Shown: in pieces, positions 52,963-61,985 of the stretch
Layout of the letters: each line of letters begins with the position of its first letter
How positions within the stretch are numbered: position 1 is the first letter of the stretch
From: Lactococcus fujiensis JCM 16395
Lineage (GTDB): Bacteria; Bacillota; Bacilli; Lactobacillales; Streptococcaceae
Direction of reading: 5' to 3'
NCBI RefSeq assembly: GCF_002441655.1
Contig: NZ_JXJU01000001.1
Location: forward strand, 248,001 to 312,000
Length of the DNA: 64,000 nucleotides
Notes under the pieces: generated by a model
Databases searched by the model: none
What the model saw: only the letters and a program-made list of their open reading frames with translations
What the model was told of the DNA's origin: nothing
Program-made: the position numbers and the translations under genes

Positions 52963-53703
52963 ATGAAAACAACACCAAAATATTATCAAGATCGCGTATG
53001 CTTAAATGTATTAGCAAATTCAGTACAAAATGCAAAAGATTGCTTTGACGCTGCAGAAGGCCACGTTTTATTGGGCGTGCTTTCTAAAAATTATTCGACA
53101 GATGAAGCTGCGATCGAAGACATGAAAAAATATTCAGAAGCAACTGAAAATGCACTTTCAGTAGGTTTGGGTGCGGGAGATCCAAATCAATCTAATATGG
53201 TTTCGCGACTTTCAAAAGTTTTGCAACCTCAACACGTCAATCAAGTATTTACTGGCGTTGGAACAAGCCGTGCCCTGCTTGGACAAAACGAGACGATTGT
53301 CAATGGTTTAGTCAACCCAACTGGTAAAGTAGGATTGGTCAATATTGCAACAGGCCCACGATCATCAAAAACAAGTGCTGCACAAGTTCCAATCGAAACA
53401 GCAATTGCACTTTTGAAAGATATGGGAGGGTCATCAATTAAATTCTTTAATATGAAAGGGTTAGAGCATATCGAAGAATATAAGGTGGTAGCAGCTGCAT
53501 GTGCAGAAAATGATTTCTATCTTGAACCAACTGGTGGCATTGATTTAGAGAACTTTGAAGAAATTCTTCAAATTGCTCTCGACGCTGGTGTGAAAAAAAT
53601 TATTCCGCATGTATACAGTTCAATAATTAACAAAGAAACTGGAGACACGAATGTTGAAGATGTTAAAACATTATTAGCAATCGTAAAGAAAGTTGTCAAA
53701 TAA
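52963..53703 (+). CDS. KDGP (2-dehydro-3-deoxyphosphogluconate) aldolase, DgaF-like
   Basis: 246 residues. YPLP TIM-barrel aldolase of the DgaF family: GGSSIKFFNMKGLEHIEEY contains the Schiff-base Lys, followed by LEPTGGIDLENFEEIL and KKIIPHVYSSII. It splits 2-keto-3-deoxy-6-phosphogluconate into pyruvate and glyceraldehyde 3-phosphate. Last gene of the operon, closed by a terminator. Start one base after the lyase stop. Confidence 0.85.
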   Translation: MKTTPKYYQDRVCLNVLANSVQNAKDCFDAAEGHVLLGVLSKNYSTDEAAIEDMKKYSEATENALSVGLGAGDPNQSNMVSRLSKVLQPQHVNQVFTGVGTSRALLGQNETIVNGLVNPTGKVGLVNIATGPRSSKTSAAQVPIETAIALLKDMGGSSIKFFNMKGLEHIEEYKVVAAACAENDFYLEPTGGIDLENFEEILQIALDAGVKKIIPHVYSSIINKETGDTNVEDVKTLLAIVKKVVK

Positions 53704-53709
53704 ACAGCT

Positions 53710-53738
53710 AAAGCCTTCAATTTTATGAAGGCTTTTTT
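53710..53738 (+). terminator. Terminator of the catabolic operon
   Basis: AAAGCCTTCA, loop TTTTA, TGAAGGCTTTTTT. Confidence 0.9.
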
Positions 53739-53756
53739 ATCTAATAGGTAGGGAAA

Positions 53757-54983
53757 ATGGGAAAAACGTTATCTGTCAATTCTGGATCATCATCATTAAA
53801 ATGGCAATTATTTCAAATGCCTGAAGAAACAGTGATTGCAAAAGGAATATTTGAACGTATCGGGCAAGAGCAGTCAACAATGAAAGTGGAATTTGCAGGG
53901 GAAAAACACAGCAATGAACAGAAAATTATTGACGTTCAACAATGTGTTTTATTACTGCTTGATACGCTCATTCACTATGGCTTAATCAATGATTTTCGCG
54001 AAATCACTGGGGTCGGACATCGTGTCGTTGCTGGGGGTGAATTATTTAAAGCTTCTGTCATTGTTGATGAGAAAGTTTTAGGAGAAATTAAAGAATTAGC
54101 ACGACTGGCTCCATTACACAACTTGGCAAATCCAGCTGGAATTGAAGCATTCATGAAACTTTTACCCCAAGCCTTACCTGTTGCGGTGTTCGATACTGCT
54201 TTCCATAGTACCATGTCCGAAAAAGCCTTTCTATATCCCATTCCTAAAAAATATTATGATGAATATAGCATAAGAAAATATGGTGCACACGGGACTTCAC
54301 ATTATTATGTCAGTCAATTAGCAGCAGAAATGTTGAACAGACCAATCGACGAATTAAAACTAGTCTCTGCTCATATTGGAAATGGAGCCTCAATAACCGC
54401 TATTGATGGAGGGACATCAGTTGACACTTCAATGGGCCTAACGCCACTCGCAGGGGTTATGATGGGAACACGGTCAGGTGACATTGACCCTTCTGTCATT
54501 CAATATCTCATTGAAAATGTTGCCCATTTAAATAATGCAGCAGCGGTATTGGATGAGTTAAATAACAAGTCGGGAATTTTGGGTATCAGTGGCCTAACAA
54601 GTGACATGAGAGACTTAAATGATGCGCGTGCATCTGGAGATAAAAATGCTCAATTAGCTTATGACATGTTTATTGACCGACTAAAAAAATATATTGCTCA
54701 ATACATCGGACTCCTTAATGGAATTGATGCGCTCATATTTACTGCTGGAATTGGTGAAAATGATGAGGCTGTCCGCCAAGATATTATAGAGGGCCTTTCT
54801 TGGTTTGGAATGGAGATTAGCCCAGAATTAAATATTCGCGGTGCAAATGGCATTATTTCAACTGCACAATCGAAAGTAAAGGTTCTTGTAATTCCAACTA
54901 ATGAAGAGCTTGTCATTGCACGAGAAGTCGAAACATTTCGTCAACTCTGGTTTAATCAAACTTTTTCGAAAGGGATTGCTTGA
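53757..54983 (+). CDS. ackA: Acetate kinase
   Basis: 408 residues. Opening [13 protein letters not shown] (usual NAGSSSLK), [56 protein letters not shown] and FTAGIGEN are all present, with catalytic residues in place. It makes ATP from acetyl phosphate at the end of mixed-acid fermentation. RBS TAGGGA 8 bases before the ATG. Lies just after the aldolase operon terminator and holds the only chromosomal TTCGCGAA I found (53995). Confidence 0.95.
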   Translation: MGKTLSVNSGSSSLKWQLFQMPEETVIAKGIFERIGQEQSTMKVEFAGEKHSNEQKIIDVQQCVLLLLDTLIHYGLINDFREITGVGHRVVAGGELFKASVIVDEKVLGEIKELARLAPLHNLANPAGIEAFMKLLPQALPVAVFDTAFHSTMSEKAFLYPIPKKYYDEYSIRKYGAHGTSHYYVSQLAAEMLNRPIDELKLVSAHIGNGASITAIDGGTSVDTSMGLTPLAGVMMGTRSGDIDPSVIQYLIENVAHLNNAAAVLDELNNKSGILGISGLTSDMRDLNDARASGDKNAQLAYDMFIDRLKKYIAQYIGLLNGIDALIFTAGIGENDEAVRQDIIEGLSWFGMEISPELNIRGANGIISTAQSKVKVLVIPTNEELVIAREVETFRQLWFNQTFSKGIA

Positions 54984-54992
54984 ACGCAAAAT

Positions 54993-55020
54993 AAAAAGAC
55001 ATCAACGATGTCTTTTATTT
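54993..55020. terminator. Bidirectional terminator between ackA and the DUF2871 gene
   Basis: AAAAAGACATC, loop AAC, GATGTCTTTTATTTT; serves both converging genes. Confidence 0.85.
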
Positions 55021-55428
55021 TAACAATTCTTTTTTGATTCCGAATAAGAGCAGTAAAACGGCGATCATTATCCCAATGTGTGATAGACCAGCCATCCCAG
55101 AAATCATTGCATCCATGCCATGTGAAAGTTCAACTGCTTTAACTTGCAAGACCCCTCTGACCGTCATCATGATAATCATCAGACCAAAAGAAATATTGTA
55201 AATCGGATAAAAATACTTGTAAAGTCGGTTATGTTCAAGGTCAGTCATTTTGTAGAGGAGGGCAATGAACAGAAAAACTGCGGTCCCGAGAACGAGGAGA
55301 TGGGTGTGTAAAACAGCAAGGACTGTTTGTCCATTGAAGTTATTAAATTTTGTAAAGTCACGATAAAAAACGCCACTTGCCATTGCAATAATAAAATAAA
55401 TAATCGAGGTATTCATTACTTTTTTCAT
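55015..55428 (-). CDS. DUF2871 family membrane protein
   Basis: 137 residues with four membrane helices; LAVLHTHLLVLGTAVFLFIA and GMDAMISGMAGLSHIG carry the conserved His residues of DUF2871. Two bases after the upstream membrane-protein gene, so one operon. Function unknown in the family. Probably controlled by the TetR regulator whose operator lies at the operon start. Confidence 0.8.
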   Translation of the reverse strand: MKKVMNTSIIYFIIAMASGVFYRDFTKFNNFNGQTVLAVLHTHLLVLGTAVFLFIALLYKMTDLEHNRLYKYFYPIYNISFGLMIIMMTVRGVLQVKAVELSHGMDAMISGMAGLSHIGIMIAVLLLLFGIKKELLK

Positions 55429-55430
55429 GT

Positions 55431-55847
55431 TTATCTCACTTTCTTTTTCTCTTTAAAATAGTTCAAACCAAACAAAAGTCCTGCTAAAAATAATGCGGCG
55501 CCTAAACCAGTATAGAAGAAGGCAATAAATTGCTCCGGCAGGAGATGAAGGACACGGATTAATATTCCGCCAATCATCATGACAGCCATAATAATAAAGG
55601 ACTTAACATCAAAAAACTTCAAGAAAAATTGTTTGTCGTCCTCATATTCACGAATTCGCTTGGTGTGTTTAACTGTAAGTTTATGAAAAATCATAAACCA
55701 AAAAATTAAAAAGACCACAATAGAAAGCAGATAATTTAGTGGCGATAGGTATTTTGAATAAAGGTCTAATCCGATTTTTAAGACGTTAAATCCAGCGACC
55801 ATCCAGACAAGACTTGCAATAAGTAAAAGGTTTAATTTTTTTACCAT
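55431..55847 (-). CDS. Membrane protein of the TetR-controlled operon
   Basis: 138 residues from the ATG at 55847 (AAAGGAAA upstream); a longer frame runs into the operator. Four hydrophobic segments with a basic middle loop KHTKRIREYEDDKQFFLKFF. No family recognised with confidence. It sits between the operator at 55866 and the DUF2871 gene, so both are likely repressed together. Confidence 0.65.
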   Translation of the reverse strand: MVKKLNLLLIASLVWMVAGFNVLKIGLDLYSKYLSPLNYLLSIVVFLIFWFMIFHKLTVKHTKRIREYEDDKQFFLKFFDVKSFIIMAVMMIGGILIRVLHLLPEQFIAFFYTGLGAALFLAGLLFGLNYFKEKKKVR

Positions 55848-55865
55848 AAGTTTCCTTTCCCAATG

Positions 55866-55878
55866 TGAACAATGTTCA
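55866..55878. promoter_or_regulatory. TetR operator 1
   Basis: TGAACAATGTTCA, an inverted repeat of TGAACA around one base, directly upstream of the membrane-protein operon. Matches operator 2 at 56470. Confidence 0.7.
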
Positions 55879-55895
55879 TTTTGCATCAAAAAAAA

Positions 55896-56450
55896 TTAAT
55901 AGATTGAATTCTGAACGAATTTTATTAATCCATTATTTTTGTCATCACTCAAAATAACATGTAAAAATAATTCAAAAACGTAATCTACAAATTTTTCAGC
56001 GGTTAAATTGTCATCAAAAACATCAGGACGAATTTTTTTGTCAATAATTAATATTTTAACTAAACTTTCCTTAATGTGAGACCAATAATCGTAATTTGTT
56101 TGAAGTGATTGAGCAGAAGAACCGATTGAAATCGTGATGGCTTGTGCCGAAAAAAAGTGGGGGTATAATGCTTTCCCTTTTTCGATACTCCATAATAATT
56201 CCTCTAGACACTTTACAAATTCGTCATATTCGAAACTCTTTTCAGAAAAATGGAATATTTCTGCCCAAATTGCGCCTGTCGTTTCGCTTACTAATTGATC
56301 CTTCGAAGAAAAATAGTTATAAATGGCACCGATAGAAACGCCGGAATGTTCAGCGAGAGAACGTATACTGATTCCTTTTAAACCCTGAGCTTTGACTATT
56401 TCCTTACAATGATGAATCAAAATTTCTTTGGAAGTGATGGAATTATTCAT
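55896..56450 (-). CDS. TetR-family transcriptional regulator
   Basis: 184 residues. N-terminal HTH: GLKGISIRSLAEHSGVSIGA followed by IYNYFSSKDQLVSET, the classic TetR pattern. The C-terminal ligand domain is all-helical and unassigned. Upstream of, and on the same strand as, the two membrane-protein genes. Matched operators before its own start and before the membrane genes imply autoregulation and repression of the cassette. Confidence 0.9.
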   Translation of the reverse strand: MNNSITSKEILIHHCKEIVKAQGLKGISIRSLAEHSGVSIGAIYNYFSSKDQLVSETTGAIWAEIFHFSEKSFEYDEFVKCLEELLWSIEKGKALYPHFFSAQAITISIGSSAQSLQTNYDYWSHIKESLVKILIIDKKIRPDVFDDNLTAEKFVDYVFELFLHVILSDDKNNGLIKFVQNSIY

Positions 56451-56469
56451 GCGTTATTTCCCTTCAAGG

Positions 56470-56482
56470 TGAACACTGTTCA
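56470..56482. promoter_or_regulatory. TetR operator 2
   Basis: TGAACACTGTTCA, just upstream of the TetR gene start. Same half-sites as operator 1. The rest of the 267-base spacer up to 56717 is AT-rich with no further gene seen. Confidence 0.7.
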
Positions 56483-56717
56483 TTTTAATATTTTACACAA
56501 ACTTTTTTAACAAGTCAAATAAAGATACTTGAAAGAAAATAATGATGAAAAAATTTGAAATAATAAGAAAATATGAAAATGGAACTGGTGTCAAAGAAAT
56601 CAAATTGAAAAAGAATATGATAGGATTTGAACATTTTACAAACATTGCCTCTTGTGTTAAAATTATTTAACTTATTCGTCATAAAAGACAATCAAGTTGC
56701 TTCAGTAGGAGAAAAAA

Positions 56718-57305
56718 ATGAAAACAGATAGAATGAGTGCATTTACTGACGGTATTGTGGCAATATTAATTACCATTATGGTTTTAAACTTAAAAATACC
56801 TGCGGGTCCTAATTGGTCAGATTTATTTAAATCGCGTGATGTATTTATTACATATTTAGCTAGTTTTATTATCTTAGCCATCTTTTGGAATAACCATCAT
56901 CACTTATTACATTTGATTAAATTTGTCACTGGAAAAGATTTATGGTGGAATATCCTCTTGCTTTTCTTTATGAGTTTTATTCCTTTTTCAACTGAGTGGA
57001 TAGCACATTATATAGACAAAAGTACACCCGAAATTTTTTATGCGCTTAATATATTACTCGTTGATGTCGCCTATAATTTGTTAAGTTATAATATATTAAA
57101 GAAATCAAATTTCAAAATAAAGGAATCCAAGTGGATGTGGAAAGGCGTTTTTTCTATGGCTGCACTAGTTGTTGGAATCGCCGGTGCATTCCTTTTCGAT
57201 ATTCCACAACTTTGCCTTATCAGCAGCATCATTAGCCTTATCCCGTGGGCTGTGCCAGATCAACAAATTGAAAAGTATATCAATTCAAATCACCCGCTCA
57301 CCTAA
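56718..57305 (+). CDS. TMEM175-like (DUF1211) potassium channel protein
   Basis: 195 residues, about five to six membrane helices. The opening DRMSAFTDGIVAILITIMVL fits the conserved RxxxFsDGvfAIa filter-helix motif of bacterial TMEM175. A second conserved part is FWNNHHHLLHL. AGGAG before the ATG. Likely a K+-permeable channel. Ends at a bidirectional terminator. Confidence 0.85.
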   Translation: MKTDRMSAFTDGIVAILITIMVLNLKIPAGPNWSDLFKSRDVFITYLASFIILAIFWNNHHHLLHLIKFVTGKDLWWNILLLFFMSFIPFSTEWIAHYIDKSTPEIFYALNILLVDVAYNLLSYNILKKSNFKIKESKWMWKGVFSMAALVVGIAGAFLFDIPQLCLISSIISLIPWAVPDQQIEKYINSNHPLT

Positions 57306-57321
57306 TGTTTTGATAGACCTC

Positions 57322-57351
57322 AAAAAAGGACATCATTGATGTCCTTTTTTG
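57322..57351. terminator. Bidirectional terminator
   Basis: AAAAAAGGACATC, loop ATT, GATGTCCTTTTTT between the convergent TMEM175-like and GDPD genes. Confidence 0.88.
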
Positions 57352-57356
57352 TTTGA

Positions 57357-59030
57357 CTAAAAATCAACGCGTTTGAATAAAAGGGATCCGCGGATTACAT
57401 TCGAAAAGTGAGGATGTTTCGCTATTTGTTGCAAATAATTACGCGTAAACCCTGGAGTGTCTGTGATGAAACCCTGTACCCCATAAGCAAAAGTGGTGGC
57501 TAAATCCACTTTAGAATCGATTGTCCAAGCATAAATTAACTTGTTGTTACTAATCGCCTGATTTACTGTGTTTTGATTCAAACTAGAGTATTCAATCGAA
57601 TAAAATTGGCTTAATTTGGAATTATTGATGGTGTTGTTGACGGGGGAAAGGAGGCCTAGATCATTATCTAAATACTTATGAATACGAGCGAGAGAATTTT
57701 GATTCAATGATTGTAATTGAGCGTGGTTTTCTGCCAATAATTTACCATATTTTACAGCAAATTCTTTCAATTCATTATTTGAAACGGTTTGATTGAATTT
57801 TAGTTCGACAAGGATTTTTTGATTTAATGAATTTGCTAGCTCCAAATAAGCTTTGAAATTTGTTAATTTTGTTTTCTTTTGATTTGAAATAAAAGAAATA
57901 TTTTTTAAATTATCCCAAGAATAGTTTTGAATTTTGTAAGATTTTCCATCAATAGATGTAATATTTGCGTCATGACTTAAGACATATTGGCCATCTTTTG
58001 TTTTTTGAATATCTATTTCGACATAATCAGTTTTAATACCATGGGCTTTTTTTAAACTCGCGATCGAATTAGGGATATCAGTTTTCTTCGAAATCCCCAT
58101 GTGTGCGATGATGAGATAGTCCTGATTTGTCACATGCAGAATTTTTCCAGATAAAAATATTGAAGAAAAACCAACACTTAATGTGGCTATAAATAAAACC
58201 ATTTGTGTGCAAATCGCCCATTTTTTATTAGAGTTAGCGTTAGATCCAAATGAATCAGCTATAAAAAGGAGTAAAATTTCTGCAGTTGTGAAATACAAAG
58301 CACCAGCCAAAATAGAAACGAATAAATTTGTAGTTGAAACACTTAAGCCACGTGAATTGAAGAGGTCAATGACCGACTGAAGCGCGGTTAATAATAGGAC
58401 TAACCCAGCTAATTTTCCAAAAATTATGAGTAAATGACTAAAATTTTTCAAAAAAGTATTTTTTGTTGCTTGCCAGCTTTTTTTCATTAAATTTTCATGT
58501 TTTATGTCATCAATGATAAGATAATGCAAAATATTTTTTAAACGAATAGCAATAAGGATTACAATTGCATAAAATAACCAAAAGAGCCCCCAAATGTACT
58601 GGTTTGAAATCATTGAGAGGAAAGTTTGAGGAATGGTAATATAATTAGCAATCGGGACTCTTAATCCCAATTCATTAAGTGGCCAAAATAAAAGAATAAT
58701 CCCGAAAACAAATCCATATAATTTAGGACGTTTTGCGGCATTTAAGAATTTCTTCCAATGCAATTCCTCATTTATTTTCAACTCAAAAAGGATAAGAATC
58801 ATTACAAAGAAAATAAAAATGAGGAAGTAGCCAAAGAGATTTAATATGTAAATCAAGCCATGATCTAAAAAGAAGGTACTCAAATTTTTTACACTAGAAG
58901 TATCAATCTTGTAGGCTTCTGGGGTATATTGAAGTAAAATTTGATTTAAAGTTGATGCGAAGTAATTAAATCCAAAAAGTGTAATCATCAAATATACTGT
59001 AAATTTAAGTTTAGCTCGATTCATATCCAA
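57357..59030 (-). CDS. Membrane-anchored glycerophosphodiester phosphodiesterase
   Basis: 557 residues: an N-terminal membrane domain of about eight helices (to about residue 300), then a GDPD domain: IIAHMG, YVEIDIQKTKDGQYVLSHD, ILVELKF, IYAWTID, GFITDTPGF. Hydrolyses glycerophosphodiesters, possibly LTA turnover products. Odd: the usual HRG is HMG, and the PENT Glu is missing (IPNSI); the second change is common in this membrane subfamily, the first is not. Activity is therefore uncertain. Confidence 0.85.
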   Translation of the reverse strand: MDMNRAKLKFTVYLMITLFGFNYFASTLNQILLQYTPEAYKIDTSSVKNLSTFFLDHGLIYILNLFGYFLIFIFFVMILILFELKINEELHWKKFLNAAKRPKLYGFVFGIILLFWPLNELGLRVPIANYITIPQTFLSMISNQYIWGLFWLFYAIVILIAIRLKNILHYLIIDDIKHENLMKKSWQATKNTFLKNFSHLLIIFGKLAGLVLLLTALQSVIDLFNSRGLSVSTTNLFVSILAGALYFTTAEILLLFIADSFGSNANSNKKWAICTQMVLFIATLSVGFSSIFLSGKILHVTNQDYLIIAHMGISKKTDIPNSIASLKKAHGIKTDYVEIDIQKTKDGQYVLSHDANITSIDGKSYKIQNYSWDNLKNISFISNQKKTKLTNFKAYLELANSLNQKILVELKFNQTVSNNELKEFAVKYGKLLAENHAQLQSLNQNSLARIHKYLDNDLGLLSPVNNTINNSKLSQFYSIEYSSLNQNTVNQAISNNKLIYAWTIDSKVDLATTFAYGVQGFITDTPGFTRNYLQQIAKHPHFSNVIRGSLLFKRVDF

Positions 59031-59191
59031 TGCTCCTTTTTAGAATAATTACGAATTCAATAATTTATGTATTTTATATTAACAGTATATCATATTTGTA
59101 AATAATAACATTATTCATTTTTTCTCAAAGTCATTTTTTTGACGGCAGATGACCTTTATATTTTCGAATAATTTTTCAAAATACGACAAAT

Positions 59192-59211
59192 AAAAAAGCC
59201 TTAGGCTTTTT
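59192..59211 (-). terminator. Terminator of the OYE-family gene
   Basis: AAAAAAGCC, TTA, GGCTTTTT just past the stop at 59213; reads as stem plus T tail on the minus strand. Confidence 0.75.
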
Positions 59212-59212
59212 A

Positions 59213-60388
59213 TTATTGATCATATTTCCCCGTATGAAGTGAACGTATTGAATTTGCACCAGGTAAAGGTGGTAAACCAATTGAATCGTCACGACTGAAT
59301 GCCTCAAGTAGGCCATCAGTTAATTGTGAATAAGGAACAGATTCAGGGCTAATTTCATGCAAAATTTCTCGGCCACGACCTTCGACTATTTTCTTTCCAA
59401 ATTGTGGTTCAATCAAAGTTCCTCGGGCGATAGCTATTAAATCAGCGTAATTTTCGACCGCATCTTTAGCTGCAGATTCATCAAAAACTCCACCTACAAT
59501 AATCAATTTTGTTTGTTCATCTAATACAGTTTTGAATAATTCAGCATAGGATTGGTTTGATTTTTCCGGTTTAGAATTGTAACCCGCCCATAAAGATAGA
59601 TGTAAATAATCCAGTTCGTATGGAATGATCTTTTTTACGAAAGCAATTGAATCATGGTAATTGTAACCTTCCCCATGAGTATGTAATTCCTCAGGGCTAA
59701 GCCGGTAACCCAGAATAAAATCTTCAGGAGCATTTGCTTTAATGACCTTCTTAACTTCTTGTATGACAGCTAAGGGAAAATGCATTCTTTTTTCAAGGCT
59801 TCCACCCCAATAGTCCATACGTTTATTCGTGGATTTGGAGAAGAATTGTTGTAAAAGATAATGATTTGCACCATGAATTTCAACACCATCGAATCCAGCA
59901 TCAATTGCTCTTTTAGTCGCCCGACCAAAATCCAAAATTATGGCCTCAATTTCATCAGATGACATTTCACGGACTGGAAATTTTGAAAAAGACAGCGGAA
60001 GTGGGCTGGGCGATAAAACAGCCTTTCCGTCAAGATAACGTCCATTTGCGCGTCGTCCGCCATGGTGAATTTGTAAAATTGCTTTATGTCCCTTGGATTT
60101 CAAGGCCTTTGCAACTTGTTTTAATCCCTCTAAATGTTTATCCGAATAAGCCCCAAGCTGTTCTGGATAATTTGGGACGTATGAAGGCCCACCATTTTCA
60201 CTGACGTAATGGAATTCTGTAATCAGCAGTCCCCCTGCTTCGGAACGTGCAGAATAATAACGGATGGTATCTTCTGAAACAAATCCACCTTTTAGCCCGG
60301 ATTGGCTCTGCATTGGGGACAAGACGATACGATTCGTCAAAGTTGCACCATGTCTCAGTCTCACTTGATCATTTAACTTATTTGTCAT
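59213..60388 (-). CDS. NAD(P)H-dependent flavin oxidoreductase, Old Yellow Enzyme family
   Basis: 391 residues. FMN-barrel motifs: LTNRIVLSPMQSQSG, LQIHHGGRR, FDGVEIHGANHYLLQQFFS, GGSLEKRMHFPLAVI, LIIVGGVFDE and IAIARGTLIEPQ. Reduces enoate-type or other electrophilic compounds with FMN; the substrate cannot be assigned. AGGTTG ribosome site on the minus strand before the ATG at 60388. Single-gene unit with its own terminator. Confidence 0.9.
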   Translation of the reverse strand: MTNKLNDQVRLRHGATLTNRIVLSPMQSQSGLKGGFVSEDTIRYYSARSEAGGLLITEFHYVSENGGPSYVPNYPEQLGAYSDKHLEGLKQVAKALKSKGHKAILQIHHGGRRANGRYLDGKAVLSPSPLPLSFSKFPVREMSSDEIEAIILDFGRATKRAIDAGFDGVEIHGANHYLLQQFFSKSTNKRMDYWGGSLEKRMHFPLAVIQEVKKVIKANAPEDFILGYRLSPEELHTHGEGYNYHDSIAFVKKIIPYELDYLHLSLWAGYNSKPEKSNQSYAELFKTVLDEQTKLIIVGGVFDESAAKDAVENYADLIAIARGTLIEPQFGKKIVEGRGREILHEISPESVPYSQLTDGLLEAFSRDDSIGLPPLPGANSIRSLHTGKYDQ

Positions 60389-60705
60389 CTTTCAACCTCA
60401 TTTATTGCTCTGTCTTGAATGCTGTGCGAACACCGATATGAACTCTATTATACCCTAAATTTAGGTGGATTGAGGAATTTAATTTTCGCACAGTCTCTCA
60501 AAAAAGGATTTATTTTTTATTTTTACATAGATGGAAATTCTTTAGTGATAGGAATGAACGGATGGGGACAAATTTCAAGTATTCAATAGAAAAAGTGCAA
60601 ATTTTTATTTAAAATGGTAAAATAGGGAATTGAGATTTGTTTTTTTTTTAATTGATGCAGTAACGAAAAACAGATTGTAAAATTTTGATAATGGAGAACA
60701 ATAGG

Positions 60706-60909
60706 ATGTCTAAGAAAAAAGATACTGAAATCGAAATCGTAGATACGGCAAGTGGAGCCGAAGTTAAAGTAGGCAAAAAAATTGTCGCTGAAATTAAAGA
60801 AGAATTTGGAACTTTCGTAGTGGTCGTTTCTGGTAAGGAAGTGGCAGTGGTTCGCACTTTTGAAGATGCTTTGGAAGAAGCAATTAAAGCCTACAATTTG
60901 ACTGTCTGA
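60706..60909 (+). CDS. DUF2969 family protein
   Basis: 67 residues from the ATG at 60706 (GGAG about 9 bases upstream); two earlier in-frame ATGs are less well placed. KKKDTEIEIVDTASGAEVKV and GKKIVAEIKEEFGTFVVVV match DUF2969, a small protein typical of lactic cocci and lactobacilli. Function unknown. Supports the Lactobacillales assignment of the window. Confidence 0.8.
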   Translation: MSKKKDTEIEIVDTASGAEVKVGKKIVAEIKEEFGTFVVVVSGKEVAVVRTFEDALEEAIKAYNLTV

Positions 60910-61054
60910 GTTGCGGAAAGATTGATTTTGACTCCGATTCGATGAAAAGATTCAAATTAGGAAATCAGATAATTAATATGGATAGAATCGAATCTTTAAC
61001 AGGTGATGATAAGTCGATTAGACCCCTTTATTTCTTCGTTGAATTAAGAATTAT

Positions 61055-61077
61055 AAAAAGCACGAAAGTGCTTTTTT
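61055..61077 (+). terminator. Intrinsic terminator
   Basis: AAAAAGCAC, loop GAAA, GTGCTTTTTT. Ends transcription from the DUF2969 gene; the 145 bases before it show nothing else. Confidence 0.88.
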
Positions 61078-61092
61078 GTTTTCTGATATAAA

Positions 61093-61121
61093 TTGTGCCT
61101 CCTAATAAAGTGTGTTAAAAT
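61093..61121 (+). promoter_or_regulatory. Promoter of aroD
   Basis: TTGTGC (61093-61098), 17-base spacer, TGT-extended TAAAAT (61116-61121). Confidence 0.6.
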
Positions 61122-61173
61122 GGATTAAAGAACTCATTATTATATGAAAAAATAAGATAGAAAGGTGTACAGA

Positions 61174-61860
61174 ATGCGAAAAACCAAAATCGTTGTTCCA
61201 ATTATGCCTCATACGTTAGAGGAACTTGAATCTCTTGATCCCGATCTATTTGCAAAGACGGATTTGATTGAATGGCGTGTTGATTATATGAAAAAAAGTC
61301 AAATCGAGGTTGCAGCTGACTTGATCAAGAAAAAATTCTGTTCATTTCCTCTTTTATTTACTGTAAGAACTGCTAATGAAGGTGGGTTTTTAGTAACTAC
61401 TTATGAAGATTATCAAAATTTGATTTTAAAATTATTGTCATATAATCCTGATTATATTGATATCGAATATTTTTCATTTCCACATATTTTGGAACATTTA
61501 TCGAGTGTGAAAGAAAAAGTTGTCCTATCTTATCACAATTTTAAAGAAATGCCTGATGATTTAACGCAACGTCTTGTTTTGATGAATGAAGAAAATACGG
61601 CTTTTGTTAAAGCAGCAGTCATGCCACAATCTGAATGTGATGTACTGGATTTACTCCAAATTACCAGAGATTTGACACTAGAATATGGGGCCCATTTTAT
61701 AACGATGGGGATGGGCGATTTAGGAAAAATAAGTCGTATATCAGGATATCTTACAGGATCTTGTTGGACATTTGCATCAGTTGGTGAAGAGAGTGCACCG
61801 GGACAAATTGATTTAGATAATCTGGCACGGTTGCTTGAACTTTTTGAAACATCGAAATAA
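61174..61860 (+). CDS. aroD: 3-Dehydroquinate dehydratase, type I
   Basis: 228 residues from the ATG at 61174 (GAAAGG 8 bases upstream; an in-frame GTG at 61165 overlaps that site). Type I motifs: DLIEWRVDY, LLFTVRTANEGG, YIDIEYF, VVLSYHNF with the catalytic His, FVKAAVMPQSE with the Schiff-base Lys, and ITMGMGDLGKISR. Third step of the shikimate pathway. Typical length for the family. Confidence 0.93.
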   Translation: MRKTKIVVPIMPHTLEELESLDPDLFAKTDLIEWRVDYMKKSQIEVAADLIKKKFCSFPLLFTVRTANEGGFLVTTYEDYQNLILKLLSYNPDYIDIEYFSFPHILEHLSSVKEKVVLSYHNFKEMPDDLTQRLVLMNEENTAFVKAAVMPQSECDVLDLLQITRDLTLEYGAHFITMGMGDLGKISRISGYLTGSCWTFASVGEESAPGQIDLDNLARLLELFETSK

Positions 61861-61861
61861 T

Positions 61862-61944
61862 TGTTCGGTCATATCGAATGAAAAATTGTTTTTTCGACTA
61901 CTTTTTATTTATTGCCGAATATCTCGAAGATGAAATGATATAAT
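61862..61944 (+). promoter_or_regulatory. purB promoter region with PurBox-like sites
   Basis: Extended -10 TGA-TATAAT at 61936-61944. ATTGTTCGGTCAT (about 61860-61872) is a PurBox-like CCGAAC element in reverse orientation, and TTGCCGAATAT (about 61912-61922) a weaker second copy. In lactococci PurR bound to such boxes upstream of the -10 activates purine genes. Confidence 0.45.
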
Positions 61945-61985
61945 AGATAGAGACTTTTTTATTTAGAAAAAATTGGAGACTGAAA

